DNA from: Sphaerolaimus hirsutus
Lineage: Eukaryota; Nematoda; Chromadorea; Monhysterida; Sphaerolaimidae
Reading direction: 5' to 3'
DNA: 64,000 nucleotides
Assembly (NCBI GenBank): GCA_964036195.1
Contig: OZ038452.1
Location: forward strand, 620,001-684,000
Shown here: piece after piece, positions 1 through 12,300 of the stretch
Layout of the letters: each line of letters opens with the position of its first letter
How positions within the stretch are numbered: the stretch's first letter is position 1
Notes under the pieces: generated by a model
What the model saw: only the letters and a program-made list of their open reading frames with translations
Told to the model about the DNA's origin: nothing
Databases searched by the model: none
Translations under genes and position numbers: made by a program

Positions 1-50
1 AATTTCAGTTTTCACACGAAGTCACGGTGAAAACTAGTGTGTGTAGGCAC
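1..50. repeat. 3' end of a CACACTAGTT-type MITE
   Basis: The first 50 bases match, nearly base for base, the right arm of the element at 60595-60837 (TTTTCAC...GTGAAAACTAGTGTGTGTAG). The rest lies before the window. Confidence 0.75.
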
Positions 51-206
51 AATAGAAACTTCAAAACGCTGGTTTGTGATGCTTTACATGGGGTGGTTTA
101 AAGTCTTAATTATGTCAAAAATAGCCTCTAAAATGCCTACATACCAAAATTTACTTGGGCTGAATTTATTATTGAGAAATTTATGGCATTCTGCCAACAT
201 TGACAG

Positions 207-336
207 TAACGAAAAACTTCTTCTGCAACGCGCAGTGGGCGAGCTGGCGCGCAAAGTGATCTGGGCGTGTTTGGTGGAGGAGCCGGCGCTATTCCTGCGT
301 CACTTCCTGGAAAAAATCACCAATCGCGAGCGCCAG
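207..336 (+). CDS. unc80: unc80 exon a (first in window)
   Basis: Acceptor TTGACAG, donor GTAAAA; ends in phase 0 after TNRERQ. Contains VIWACLVEEPALFLRHFLEK. The acceptor is the least certain part, because the upstream exon is outside the window. Confidence 0.75.
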
Positions 337-3300
337 GTAAAATGTTTTTTATTTTATTTTTATGTTTTTTTTTGTTTCAATGTCAATCCGTTGTCATTAT
401 GGATTTGTAATCTATCTGTGACTTACAGTTTCTGTGATAATATCAAACTGGCTGATGGCGACAAAATGTGTACTGACATTTTGATAAGGAATTTGGCAGA
501 TTAATGCATTTTTGTGTGAATTGTAATACTTTTCAACACCGGCCACGTATCTGCTCACGAGCACTAAATGTAGTAACATTATTTAATACACTCTGTTTTT
601 GTCACCATTTTTGGACGTGAGCCAAATGTTCAACCACGCGAATGTAATCACGCACGCAGTATCCATATCGATTCATTGTGACCGAGCAGAAGGTGAGATG
701 TCTTGCACCCACCCGCGCGCACTCCAATCCTGTAGATATGTAAACCCTGTCCCATGATTTATTTGTGCAGTTGTGAGGTGGTACTAAGCGTAAAAGACCT
801 CCCGCCACCCTTCTGGTGTCAATCCCAGACCCTGTAAAGTGTCAAATGTCATGCAAAGTGTCAATTGTCATGACAAATGTAATGTAAAGTGTCAAATTCC
901 ATCTTATATTGAGACATTACGTGGCATTTGGCACTTTACTTTACACTTTACAGGGTCTGAGACTGCTCCCTGGTGCCAATCCCAGACCCCCTAAAGAAAC
1001 CTGTAAAATGAAAAATGTCATGCAAAGTCTCAAAAGTCATGTAAAATGCCCTGGAAAATGTCAAGATTTCCTGTTACATTTTACAGACTTTTAACTGTTT
1101 GCATGACATTTGATATTGAACAGTGTCTGGGAGTGGCCCCTGGCTGTGCCGCGTGTGCGTTGCCATTGTGATAGGTGCCAATAATCAGTGTGAAGCAAAA
1201 TGTCCAGTTTAGGTGTGCTTAGCTGTTCATCTGATCTGAGGATATGCTGTACTTTCTTCACTCTTGCTTTTATTAATTTCATGTTTTTTTCTTAGATCCC
1301 TCCTAACTGAACCCATGAACTCCTCAGGGGGTTTGTAAATACTATTAATAGTCAATAAATACGAGGCTTTACAGCCAAGCCGCATTTTTGTGAGACAGCA
1401 AATACCAGACATTTTGTGCAAGTGTCCAGTTCAAACTGTTCAAGGGTGTCCCTGGTTCGGATGTCGTCCCTCTGCTTACTAACTCCTGATTAACCAACCT
1501 TTATGTTCGTGTTTGCTTGTCCAAATCCTCTGTTGGCATTTTGTAATTGTTCAGAGACATTGGTGCTTGGAATTTTCACATTCTGTAGCTGGTGAAACTT
1601 AAATATACACAAACAAATTCTGCTATGCTGCCCCTCCCAAGCAGGGTTGGTTTTATAAAAAATCATTTTAGTAAAATTGTATAAAAATTGTATAAAAATT
1701 TTATTTTATTTTTATTTTATTCTTGTTTCATTTTATTTTATTTTTTTTTATTCCCAAAAGTCATTAATAAAATAAAATGACACATTTTACAAAAATTTTA
1801 CAAAAATTGTACAAAAATTTTACAAAAAATCAGAATCATGCATGCAAGGCCAGAAAAATATTATAATTAGACCTATACATGAAAAACCTGTGACAAATTT
1901 TTCCCTTACTTTTCAAAAGTTGCATGCAGTATGTATGTCATGCAAAGTGTGAATTGTGTATCCAAATTTTGTATTTTTGTATCCATAGTATGTTTTGTAT
2001 CCAAATCTTATGTTTTTGTATCCAAATGTTCACATAAGATTTGGATTCAACAACAACATAATTTGGAGACAAAACATAAGATTTAGAAATAAAACATAAG
2101 ATTTGGACACAATTTGCTTGACAATTGATACTTTAATTTTTACATGTCATGACAATTTACACTTTACTTCACATTTGTCATGACAATTGACACTTTGCAT
2201 GACATTTTACATGACATTTGACACTTTACAATTCTTGGGACTGCCCCCAGATCCGTGAATAAACAGGTATAAACTCAAGCAATGAGATAAAATTTTACAA
2301 AAAAAGATGAATTTTGATACAATTTTACAAAAATACAAATTTTTATACAATTTTACAAAAATTTTACAAAAATTCGAATTTTTATACAATTTTTATTTTT
2401 ATTCTGAAATTTTCCATTTTATTTTATTTTATTTTATTCTTGAATATTCCATTTTATTTTTATTTTATTTTTATTTTTTTCTGAGATTTTGCCAACCCTG
2501 CTCCCAAGTGACACACGATTCGAGACTCTCTGGGGGAAGATTCGAGACTCTCTGGGGTAAGATTCACACCATGTAAAGTGTTAAGTGTCATGCAAAGTGT
2601 TATAGAAATTGGTGAAATGCCATGCAAAACGTCCGTAGTTCAGTACGTTTTTCTTTCCTTATTTTAATTGACATTCTACATGCTTTTTCACGCTTGGCTT
2701 TACATTTTACAGGGTGCGGGACTGCCCCTAAGTGTCGATCTCGATAGTCAGTTTCCTTTTAACCCTGGGGTGGTGGTGGTTGTTGTGCCCATGTCGAATA
2801 ATCCCCCAGGCCCCATCCTAATTATCCAACTTCATTGGGATTCACTATATTTGGCGCTCTGTAAGATTTTCTATCCATTCTGCCGCTGCGGCTTGTTCCA
2901 ACTGGATTGTTCCGCAAAAATCAAATTGATGTACCATAAATATTTATGTAACTTTATTTTTTTGAAAATGTTTTGATATTGATATATTTTACGAGAACGA
3001 CACATTTATTTGGTATTAAAATCCAATTCATTTGTACGTCCGATAGAATAGAATCTTTTAAATAAAGGATATTTGGTTGTGGGAGTTCCAACTGAGTGAA
3101 GGAGAAATTGTGATGTGAAATGTCGGAAAAAAAGCCGATAAAATCAGCTATGTCTGAATAATTAGCATCGTAAAAGTGACCCATAAAATCCCTCAGAACC
3201 CCCCCCCCCCCACATAACTAGAAATTCAGGTATTTATGTATTTATTTGTCTAGATTTGAGCACTACTCAGATTATCAGTAAAACATGTGCACATCCAGTT

Positions 3301-6300
3301 GCAGCAGGGCCTGTGGCTGCGAGCGCTTGCCCACTTTCACAGTACAACACACTCACAGCTGACTGGTCTCCGTGTTGCGTAACAATGCTACAATGTTAAT
3401 TGCGTGCTGCTTGGCGTGTTCACAAAGTTCTCGGACAGTTGGCGCATAATGAACTTGCAAACCGTCCAGTGAGAATCAGTGTGCGGTTGAAAGTTGAATT
3501 CGGTGTGCCTCTCACTATCTGTGTAATATGGCAAAATACATACCGTATATACTCGAATAAGCCATCTCCCTTGAATAACTCCCCTGTTGGCAAAACAAAG
3601 CACCACCCGTTCGAATAAACGCCCCCCTCCCTGATGGGTGGAAAGACATAAAATGTATAAAACCGTTTTATGTAGCTTTATGTTATAAGCTGTGACCTTT
3701 GTGTTATTCGAGGATATACGGTAAATGTGCCATGCAACTTGTGGCACTTGCTATTATACTATTGCATCATAAGTGCCAACAAAATGTTGCTTCGCACAGC
3801 TGAAACCGCAACTTTTCGAACACTCCAAGGGAAATTAGCTTCTCCTTCAACCACTCCTTTCCAACAAAGTCAACTCATTTTTAACTTCGTCAATTGGTCA
3901 TCTTCCAACGGCCGTATACAATCGCAGGAGCACTTGCTGGGCGTGCTGCGCAAACTCGTGCTGTGCTACAAGCAGCTGCCCAGCCAGGCCGCGTACTCAC
4001 TGTTCAATTATCTGGTTGGTCACGTTTTCTATCCCTGTCAACTGGGAGCTTTTTCATGGCTCTATCTTTTTTCAATCAACAACATTCGAAAAGTGTGACT
4101 CATCACAGGCATTGCGCACTCTGTAACCCGTTTCACTTGCCTCAGTTGACATGGAAACGGGGCTGTCAACTCAACGCGTGTCCGTGTACTCAGATCGGCT
4201 TCGTGATGTACTACGTGCGGTCGCCGTGCGAGGGCGGCCAGACGGCCGTGTCCATGGCGCTCGGCCTCTTGTGGACGTTCGCGCCCAGCGTCACCGGCGT
4301 CTACTTCAAGGACGTCAAGCAGACGCTCAGGTGCGTCCACCTCTCTTGGGCGTGTTTGGGTCACGGCTGGCATTCCAAATTAATGAGTATTTCAGATTGA
4401 AAATTGTTTTCACATGTGCTATGAAGGGTGCTTTTTTATTCTCTCCGTGTTTTTCAAAGAGATTCGATTATCTTTTCTTTGAGATTTTTTCGGAGATTAT
4501 ATTTTTTTGAAAATCACCCATTTTGGGAATGCTAGTGATGGCACTTTCTTATGATGACATTCCATGTTATTTTTGCCATCATTAGTATACTCGGCGGACA
4601 GGATACTCTGCCCTCGCACTCATTTATGCTTCACGTTGGAAACGTTTCAACTTTTTTATGAAAATCGCATGCGTAAAAAAGTCGTTGGCAATCTTCCAGC
4701 GGGAACCACGCGCGCAGGGTGTGAAGTAACTGGAGTATACCCATCCGCAGGAAGGAGCAGTGCGACCACGCGCTGCTGATCACCGCCAACGTGCCCAGCG
4801 CCAAGAAAATCCTCGTGTACGGCGCCGAGGACACGGGCATCCCCAGCCAGTTCCCCATTCACGAAGACACGCAGTTCTCCAGTCTGTTGAAGGATTCCCT
4901 AGACTTCTTCAATATCAGCGAGGACGAGATCGACGAGCACTTCCTGGTGGACGCCAAGAGTGGATACCTGCACACGCCGACCGCCTATGTCAGGTGCGCG
5001 CGCTGCCCAAAGCCGTGGCACAATGGATGAACATTTTCTCGATTTCTGAGTGGATCAATTTTCGATTTTTTTCATGTAGGACTTTTTTAAATGTTTTTTA
5101 ATGCAACAAACTTTTTACCTGGCATTTAACACGGATATATTTACTGATGACTTTCATCAATAATTGCTCCACTCGCGATGTATTCATTTGCGCACGCACT
5201 CGCAGGGACTTCTACTTTTTCCACCGGTCACAGTACCCGCAGCTGAACCTAGTCAAGTTGGACCACTCGAGCGCCTGGTGCCAATCCCAGACCATGTAGA
5301 ATGCCGTGTAAAATGTAAAATGTTATGCAAAGTGTCAAAAGTCATGTAAAATGCCCTGGAACATGGCGACCGAGTTGTCATTGTGCAGGGCATTTTGCAT
5401 GACTTGGGACACTTTGCATGGCATTTGATAGGTTACAGGCATTCTACAGGGTCTGGGACTGCCCCCTGGTCCCGCATCCGAGAGACCGCGTTCACGCAGA
5501 AGTTCATCGACACCGGCAAGGTGATGCTCATCACCAGCATACTAAAACACTCGCCGGAGAAAATTGTTGGTCGCTCGCTTTGAATCCTGAAAAGTTTGAA
5601 TTTAAATCTCGTTTGCCTTGTTTGAGATTTTGTCTGCTGCGACTTGGTGAAGCACAAAAGTGCTCGTGGATTGAATGTCAGAAAGCAACAGAAAACTTTG
5701 CACGAATCTAATTCAAACATATTTACCGTAACATTTGCTTGAAAAATCCCCCCCTCGAAAAGCCCCCCCCCCCCCTGTTAGATAAGTGAGGAAAAAATAA
5801 CCCCCCTTCGGACAAAAATGAGAATCGTATGTGCCTGATTTCAACAAAAATGGTTTATGCTGTTAATAATGCATAACTCGTAACGAGCTAGTAGAAACAT
5901 GCTTGACAACTTTGGCAAAATAATGATCCCCTCTTGAATAGTCCCCCCTGAAAAAGTCTGACGAAGCAATAATTGCCCAGAAGAATTATACTAGCAAATA
6001 CAGTACACGCATGGTGAACACGTGAACGCAGGTGCCGCAGCGGATCAACTTCCTGCACGAGGAGCTGGTGCACCTGCCCGCGTTCCCGCGCAAGGCGCTC
6101 GAGGCCTGCTTCGGCATGTACGCGGGCCCCTACGGCGCCGAGCTGCAGTCCATGGACACGCTGCACAAGTGCGCCTGGGCGCAGCTCGTCGCCAACATGG
6201 TCGCCGGCATGGAGAACGCCTTCATGTTCGGCGACCTGCATCTCTTCATCAATGTGATCAATGGTGCGTATCGGGCTACTGGCGGTCGAGGGTCACTCCT

Positions 6301-9300
6301 GTAAAATGCCCTGGAAAATGTAAAATGTGATTTAAAATGTCCTGGAAAATGTCATGCAAAGTGTCAAAGCTCATTTAAATTGATCTGTAAAATATCATGC
6401 AAACTGTCAAAAGTCATGTAAAACGCTCTGGAAAATGTCATGCAAAGTGTCAAAGCTCATTTAAATGGACCTGTAAAATATCATGCAAACTGTCAAAAGT
6501 CGTATAAAACGCTCTGTAAAATGCCATGCAGAGTGTTAAAAGTCATCTAAAATGTCAAAAAAACAGCAAAAAGATAATAGAAAATTTGACATTTTCCATG
6601 GCATTTTCCATGAATTTCAACACTTTGCATGACATTTGACATTTTGCAGGTTATTTTACATGACTATTGACACTTTGCATGCCATTTGACATTCTACAGG
6701 CTCTGAGAGTGGCACCGAGTCGTTTGCATGCGTCGCAGTCATAGGGGAGTTTGAGGGTAGCATTTTGGGGGGGGGGGGGGTCGGCCCCCGAGCACGTGCT
6801 GATAACTAAGGAACGGCTTGGTTGAAAATGTTGAAATATTGATATATTATGGTTCCAGGTCGGGGCTAATTACAAGTCCGAGGAAATTTCGCTACGACAC
6901 CCCTGACTGGAGATAGGGTGGGTCTATAAAAACGTACTTTTTGAGAAAAAATGTGGGTGTCGCCCAGAACATGCGAACTTTGCACCTCAATAACTTGCCC
7001 ATTTCTCAACAGATTTTTATCGTTTGACGATTAAAATGATCATGAATGTTTGGAGAGTTCATTTTTTGGGTCAAATCAGTGACATTTAATATTTTATATA
7101 TCGATTTGGCCCAATTTCGGAATGCAAAATTTCCTGCAAAAAATTCTTTTTGAGCATGCTATCTTATACTCCTGATCGAGAGAAACTCAAAAATAAAAAA
7201 ATGAGTTCGATAGCTCTTTCCAATCAAAAGTTAAAGCACTTGAAACTTTCGCCTCCCATCCACACAAATAACCACATGAAGAACAATGCAATGCACGCAA
7301 CTTCAAAACTCCATATCTGGACGATTTCTTGGCCGATTTTCGTCAATGAGCACCTCAAATAATTGGAATAACCTGAACATTTCATTTTTGTTGTCTATTT
7401 ATGTATATATTCAATCAGATTTCCCGTACAACAAAGCAACGCAAATTCTTCTGTGTAATTATCAGGATAAAAATACATATAGATAAATAGACAACGAAAA
7501 CGAAATTTCCAGGTTATTCCAATCATTTTAAGTGCTTATTGATGAAAATCGGCTAAGAAATGGTCCAGATATGGAGTTTTGAAGTGCTTCATGTGGTTAT
7601 TTGTGTGGATGAAAGGCGAAAGTTTGAAGTGCCATAACTTTTGATTGGAAAGAGCTATCGATCTCATTTTTTTATTTTTGAGTTTCTCTCGATCAGGAGT
7701 ATAAGATAGCATGTCTAAAAAGAAAATTTTCGCGAAATTTTACACCCGGAAATTCGGCCAAATCGATATATACACAATTGAATATCATTGATTTGATCTG
7801 AGAAATGAACTCTCCAAACATTTGTGATCTTTATGAAAGTTAAACAACAAAAATCAGTTGACAAATCACCGAGTTATTGCTGTGCAAAGTTAACATGTTC
7901 TGAGCGACACCGAAAAATTTCGCAAAAACGACATTTTTATAGACCCACCCTATCTCCAGTCAGGGGGGTCGTAGCGAAATTTCCTCGGACTTGTAATTAG
8001 CCCCGACCTGAAACTATAATATGACATAATTTCAACATTTTCCACCAAGCCATTCCTTAGTTATTAGCACGTGCTCGGGGGCCGACCCCCCCCCCCCCCC
8101 CTTAAAATGCTACCCTCAAAATCCCCTATGATCGCAGTACCTTTCCAAAGCAACTGCGTGCGCTCGCAGGCGTGATGCTGCTGCACTGCGAGGACGCGGT
8201 GGTGCTGCGCCAGTGCATGGCGACCTACATCAACATGGCGATCCACTTCAACAACCTGTTCGCCAGCAGCGGCTACTTCCTCATCATGCCCACCATCCTG
8301 CGGTGCTACTCGCAGCGCCAGACCAACCTCCTGCTCACCAAGGTCATCGAGTTCGTCTGCAAGCAGTTCTACCTGCTGCACAGGAAGCCCTTCTTGCTGC
8401 AGGTGGGCACACTTTCAAAGGCGTTGGCGCTGCGGACACACTAGTTGACTGCCAGTGAACTGGCATTTTGGTAAACTCAAAGAATCTTTTTTGAACGTAT
8501 TTATTTGAGTTGACCAGAATGAGGTGTCTGTCAATTGCAGTTGACGAAGATGTAGACGAAGAAGACAATTCATTATTTGAACTCATTCTGGTAATCTCAA
8601 ATGCGTTCAAATTTCATTCATGAGCACCGTATTTGAGTTTACTTCTGTGAGTGAACTAGTGTGTGCGGCAACAATGTCGATTGGAGGAAAGTGGTGTATT
8701 TACATGCAAACTTTATATTCTGCGCAGATGTTTGGTTCGGTGGCGAACATTTTGGACACGAATGAAAGTGAATACGTGTTCGATCCAATGCGGGTAAGTG
8801 TTATTTTATGCCGCACAATAAATAATTTTTTGCAGAATAATGGTGGTAAAACATTTCAATAATGACTGATTTTGAGAAAATATAATTCTTTATAATCTCA
8901 GAGAATCTCTCAAAAACTAAAGCAATTCAATCTATCTGCGAAAAAAAATCTAGAAAAATTATCAATTAGTATAAATGCGACATTTCTTGATATTTCTTTA
9001 AAATCTCAGAAAATCCCATGAAGTGAAAAAAGAAATACAATCTTTCCTGGAAAGAAAAAAAAATTAAAAATTCAAATATTTTAATGTAGTTTTGAAAAAT
9101 TTCATATATTTAAATATTTATATTTTGACATATCTAAATAAATATAAATCTCTCAGATTTTTTTCAACACTAACCCAATCGTACAATCTCTCTCACTTTC
9201 CCATCCACCGCAACCCCAATAACAGCGAGCACAAAGTAGGGTTCAAGCGATATATCGTATCGAATATCGGATATCGACCATTTTTTAATATCGAATATCG

Positions 9301-12300
9301 ATATCGAAAATTTTGAAAAAATATCGAATATCGAATATCGATATCAAAAATTTTGAAAAAATATCGAATGTCGATATCAAATATCGACCATTTTTTCGAT
9401 ATATCGAACCTGTATTGTGTCCCCAAATTTACTTTTCATTTTCATTTTGAGATGTTTATGGTTGATCTGATGTGCTTATAGTATTGTATTTGATGAGTAA
9501 AAGTACAGTATTTATAATGTCATTGTTGTTGGAGTGCTAAATTTGAATCCAGAAAACGCTGATATCCTTTTTTTGCAACATGCCCTTAAGCAATTAGGTT
9601 AGGATGAACTGTAATATCTACCAATTGTTATTTGTCTGATACACTTTGATTCATCATGTTTTTCTTCTATTTTCTACCATTGAGTGATGTAAAGCTTGTA
9701 AAAATCACTTGCACCATTCAAATTTCAGTAAAGAGATGATTAAACATGTGTGCAACCACATGAAAATACAATATGCCACTTGAAATATGCCTTGCTATAC
9801 CAAAAGCATATCGCAATATCGAATATCGAAAATATCGAAATATCGAATATCGAATATCGACCATTTTTCAATATCGAATATCGATATCGAGGTTCCATAT
9901 CGTATCGATATCGAATATCGAGTTTCAGAAAAAAATATCGAATATCGAATATCGATATCGAAAATTTTGAAAAAATATCGAATATCGATATCAAAAAGTC
10001 ATATCGTTTGAACCCTAGCACAAACCCCTCACACGGCACTTCGCACAGGTGAAGTCGATCTACCTGTTCCAACTTGTGATGTCTCTGGAGCAGCTGGAGA
10101 TGTCCAAGGACGTGCTGGAGATCCTGGCGCTGGTGCACGCGGAGAAGCCGCTGCGCGCGCTCGACCTGTGCTACCGCGACGACCCCAACACCTTCTCGCT
10201 GCTCACCGACGCCCTCTCCAGCTGCGTGACCGTGTGCGCCGTCGCGCCTGATTCGAAGTAGGTGCTTTTTTGAAAGACACTTTTGCGTGTTGCATTTTAC
10301 CTTGCAATGTGGGAGCAGTCCCAGACCCTGTAAAAGACATTGTAAAATGTAAAATGTCATGCAAAGTGTCAAAAGTCATTTCAAATGCCCTGCAAAATGG
10401 CAAACGTACTTTTACCATTTTCCAGGGTATTTTACATGATGTTTGACACTTTGCATTAAATTTTACATTTTATAGGGTCTGGGACTGGCACGTGGAGTGA
10501 TGTTTCAATGAGCTGAAGATGTTGTTTACTTCCGCCTTAACTTTGCAAATTCAACCTTGTCTAAACTAGGGTTGGCAATTACAAAAAATTCGGGTTCATG
10601 TATCGGCTCCAAAAAGTGCAAACCCGCGTGTGGAAATGTATTGAGCTAGTTCGCGTATTGGTGTCGAGTCGACTATCGGGTTTCAGTTCCAAAAATTGCT
10701 GTATCGAGTTCGGGTCGGGTCCCAGCCCTTGTATAACCTGCCGAGAAAAGTCACTGGTCCATTTCTGCGCAGACGTAGCTACCAGATGCTGGTGATCATG
10801 GACGCGCTGTCGCCGCACGTGATCCGCCACTTGGAGCGGGAGTCTGCGCGCGCCGGCCGCACGCCCGTCGCGCTCAAGTACGAGCTGAACATGCTGTCCA
10901 CGCTCGTGGTCGAGTTCAGGGCGCTGCTGAACGCCTGCGCCGACGTCCTCGCCAGGTGCGTCCACGCTCTGCTCCTGGCCCAGCCCCGCAGCCTGTAAAG
11001 TCTAGAGATAAGCATTGCGTGTCATACAAAATGTCAATTTATCAATGTAAAATTTTGAAGAGACAAGATTTCATTACTGAAGTTTTGACATTTTGCTAAA
11101 TTTGTATGACATTTGATACTTGACTTTACAGGGTGTGGGACTGGCACCTGGTGGATCCGCATGCCTATCCATTTGTTCACCGAAAACTGGCAATGTTTGA
11201 ATTGTTTGTTCGTCTACCATTAGAGAAAAGATGTACCGAAATTATTACCTTTATTGCTGATGGAAGTCGTTCGTACTCATTTTTGGTAATCATTAATCAT
11301 GATGATACATTGACCAAAATTTCTTTGCAAAAACAAATGAAATTAATAAAAATTCAGTAAATTCATGTCCACCAACGTGATTATTACTTCCGACTGATAA
11401 CTCCACTGTAGACTTATTCATCTAAGCCAGTCACATGCAGCAGCGTGTGCCATTTCCCCCACCACCTCGCAGGAACTACACGGGGCCGCAGAAAACCTTC
11501 GACATCGTGAACGTGGTGGGCGGCGAGGGCGCCGCCAGGAACAAGTCCATGCTCGTGGCTGACTCGCCGCAGCTCTTCGACGCCCCCGCCGCCCCGGAGG
11601 ACAAGGGCCACTTTTGGTCCAGGTGTGCCATTTGCATTCATTTTTCGGAGGTTTTATGTAAATACCGTATTTGCTCGAATAATTCCCCTGGGGAATTTTT
11701 ATTTCGTCAGACTTTTTTGCAGGGGGGAATTATTCGAGTGGAAGAATTATTAGTTCGTCAAAACTTTTCAAGCATGTTTCTATCAACTCATTTCATAAAA
11801 TATACTTTATTAGCATAATAGCATGCCATTTTTGTTCAAATTGGACATATCAAAGTGATAATATCCTTAATGTGGTAATTATTCAAGGGCGGGAAGGATT
11901 ATTTTTCTCTCACTCGTCTTGCACGAGGGAATTATTCAAGATTCAAGGTATCATTCAAGGTAGGAATTATGCAAGCAAATACGGTACAATATTTACAAAC
12001 GAGGTTTGCTTAGTATTATAATGCCATTTTTTCGTCTCAGGTCGGGCACGAAGAAATCGATCGCCGCGTGGATGGAGGCTGGCGGCGCGACGACCCCCGG
12101 CCAGGCGGGCGGCACGCAGCAGCAGCAGCCGGGCGTGCAGGCGGGCGCGCAGCCGGCCGCAGACACAGAGCTGCACAGGGAGGCCTTCCGCCGGCCCAGG
12201 TGCCACTCCCAGGCATTGTAAAATGCCCTGTCAAATGTCAAATGTCATGCACAGTGTCTAAAGTCATGTAAAATGCCCAGTAAAATGGCTAAGGTTTGCC

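Noticed and set aside
5278..5500. Canonical AG acceptors for the 5278 intron (after TTACAG, ATCCGAG, CCGAGAG)
   Set aside because: They give the wrong frame or an immediate stop, and lose the conserved SRIRET residues.
9187..10011. ORFs rich in ISNIEYRY or RYSIFDI repeats
   Set aside because: Translations of the ATATCGA array of a mobile element, open in several frames by chance.
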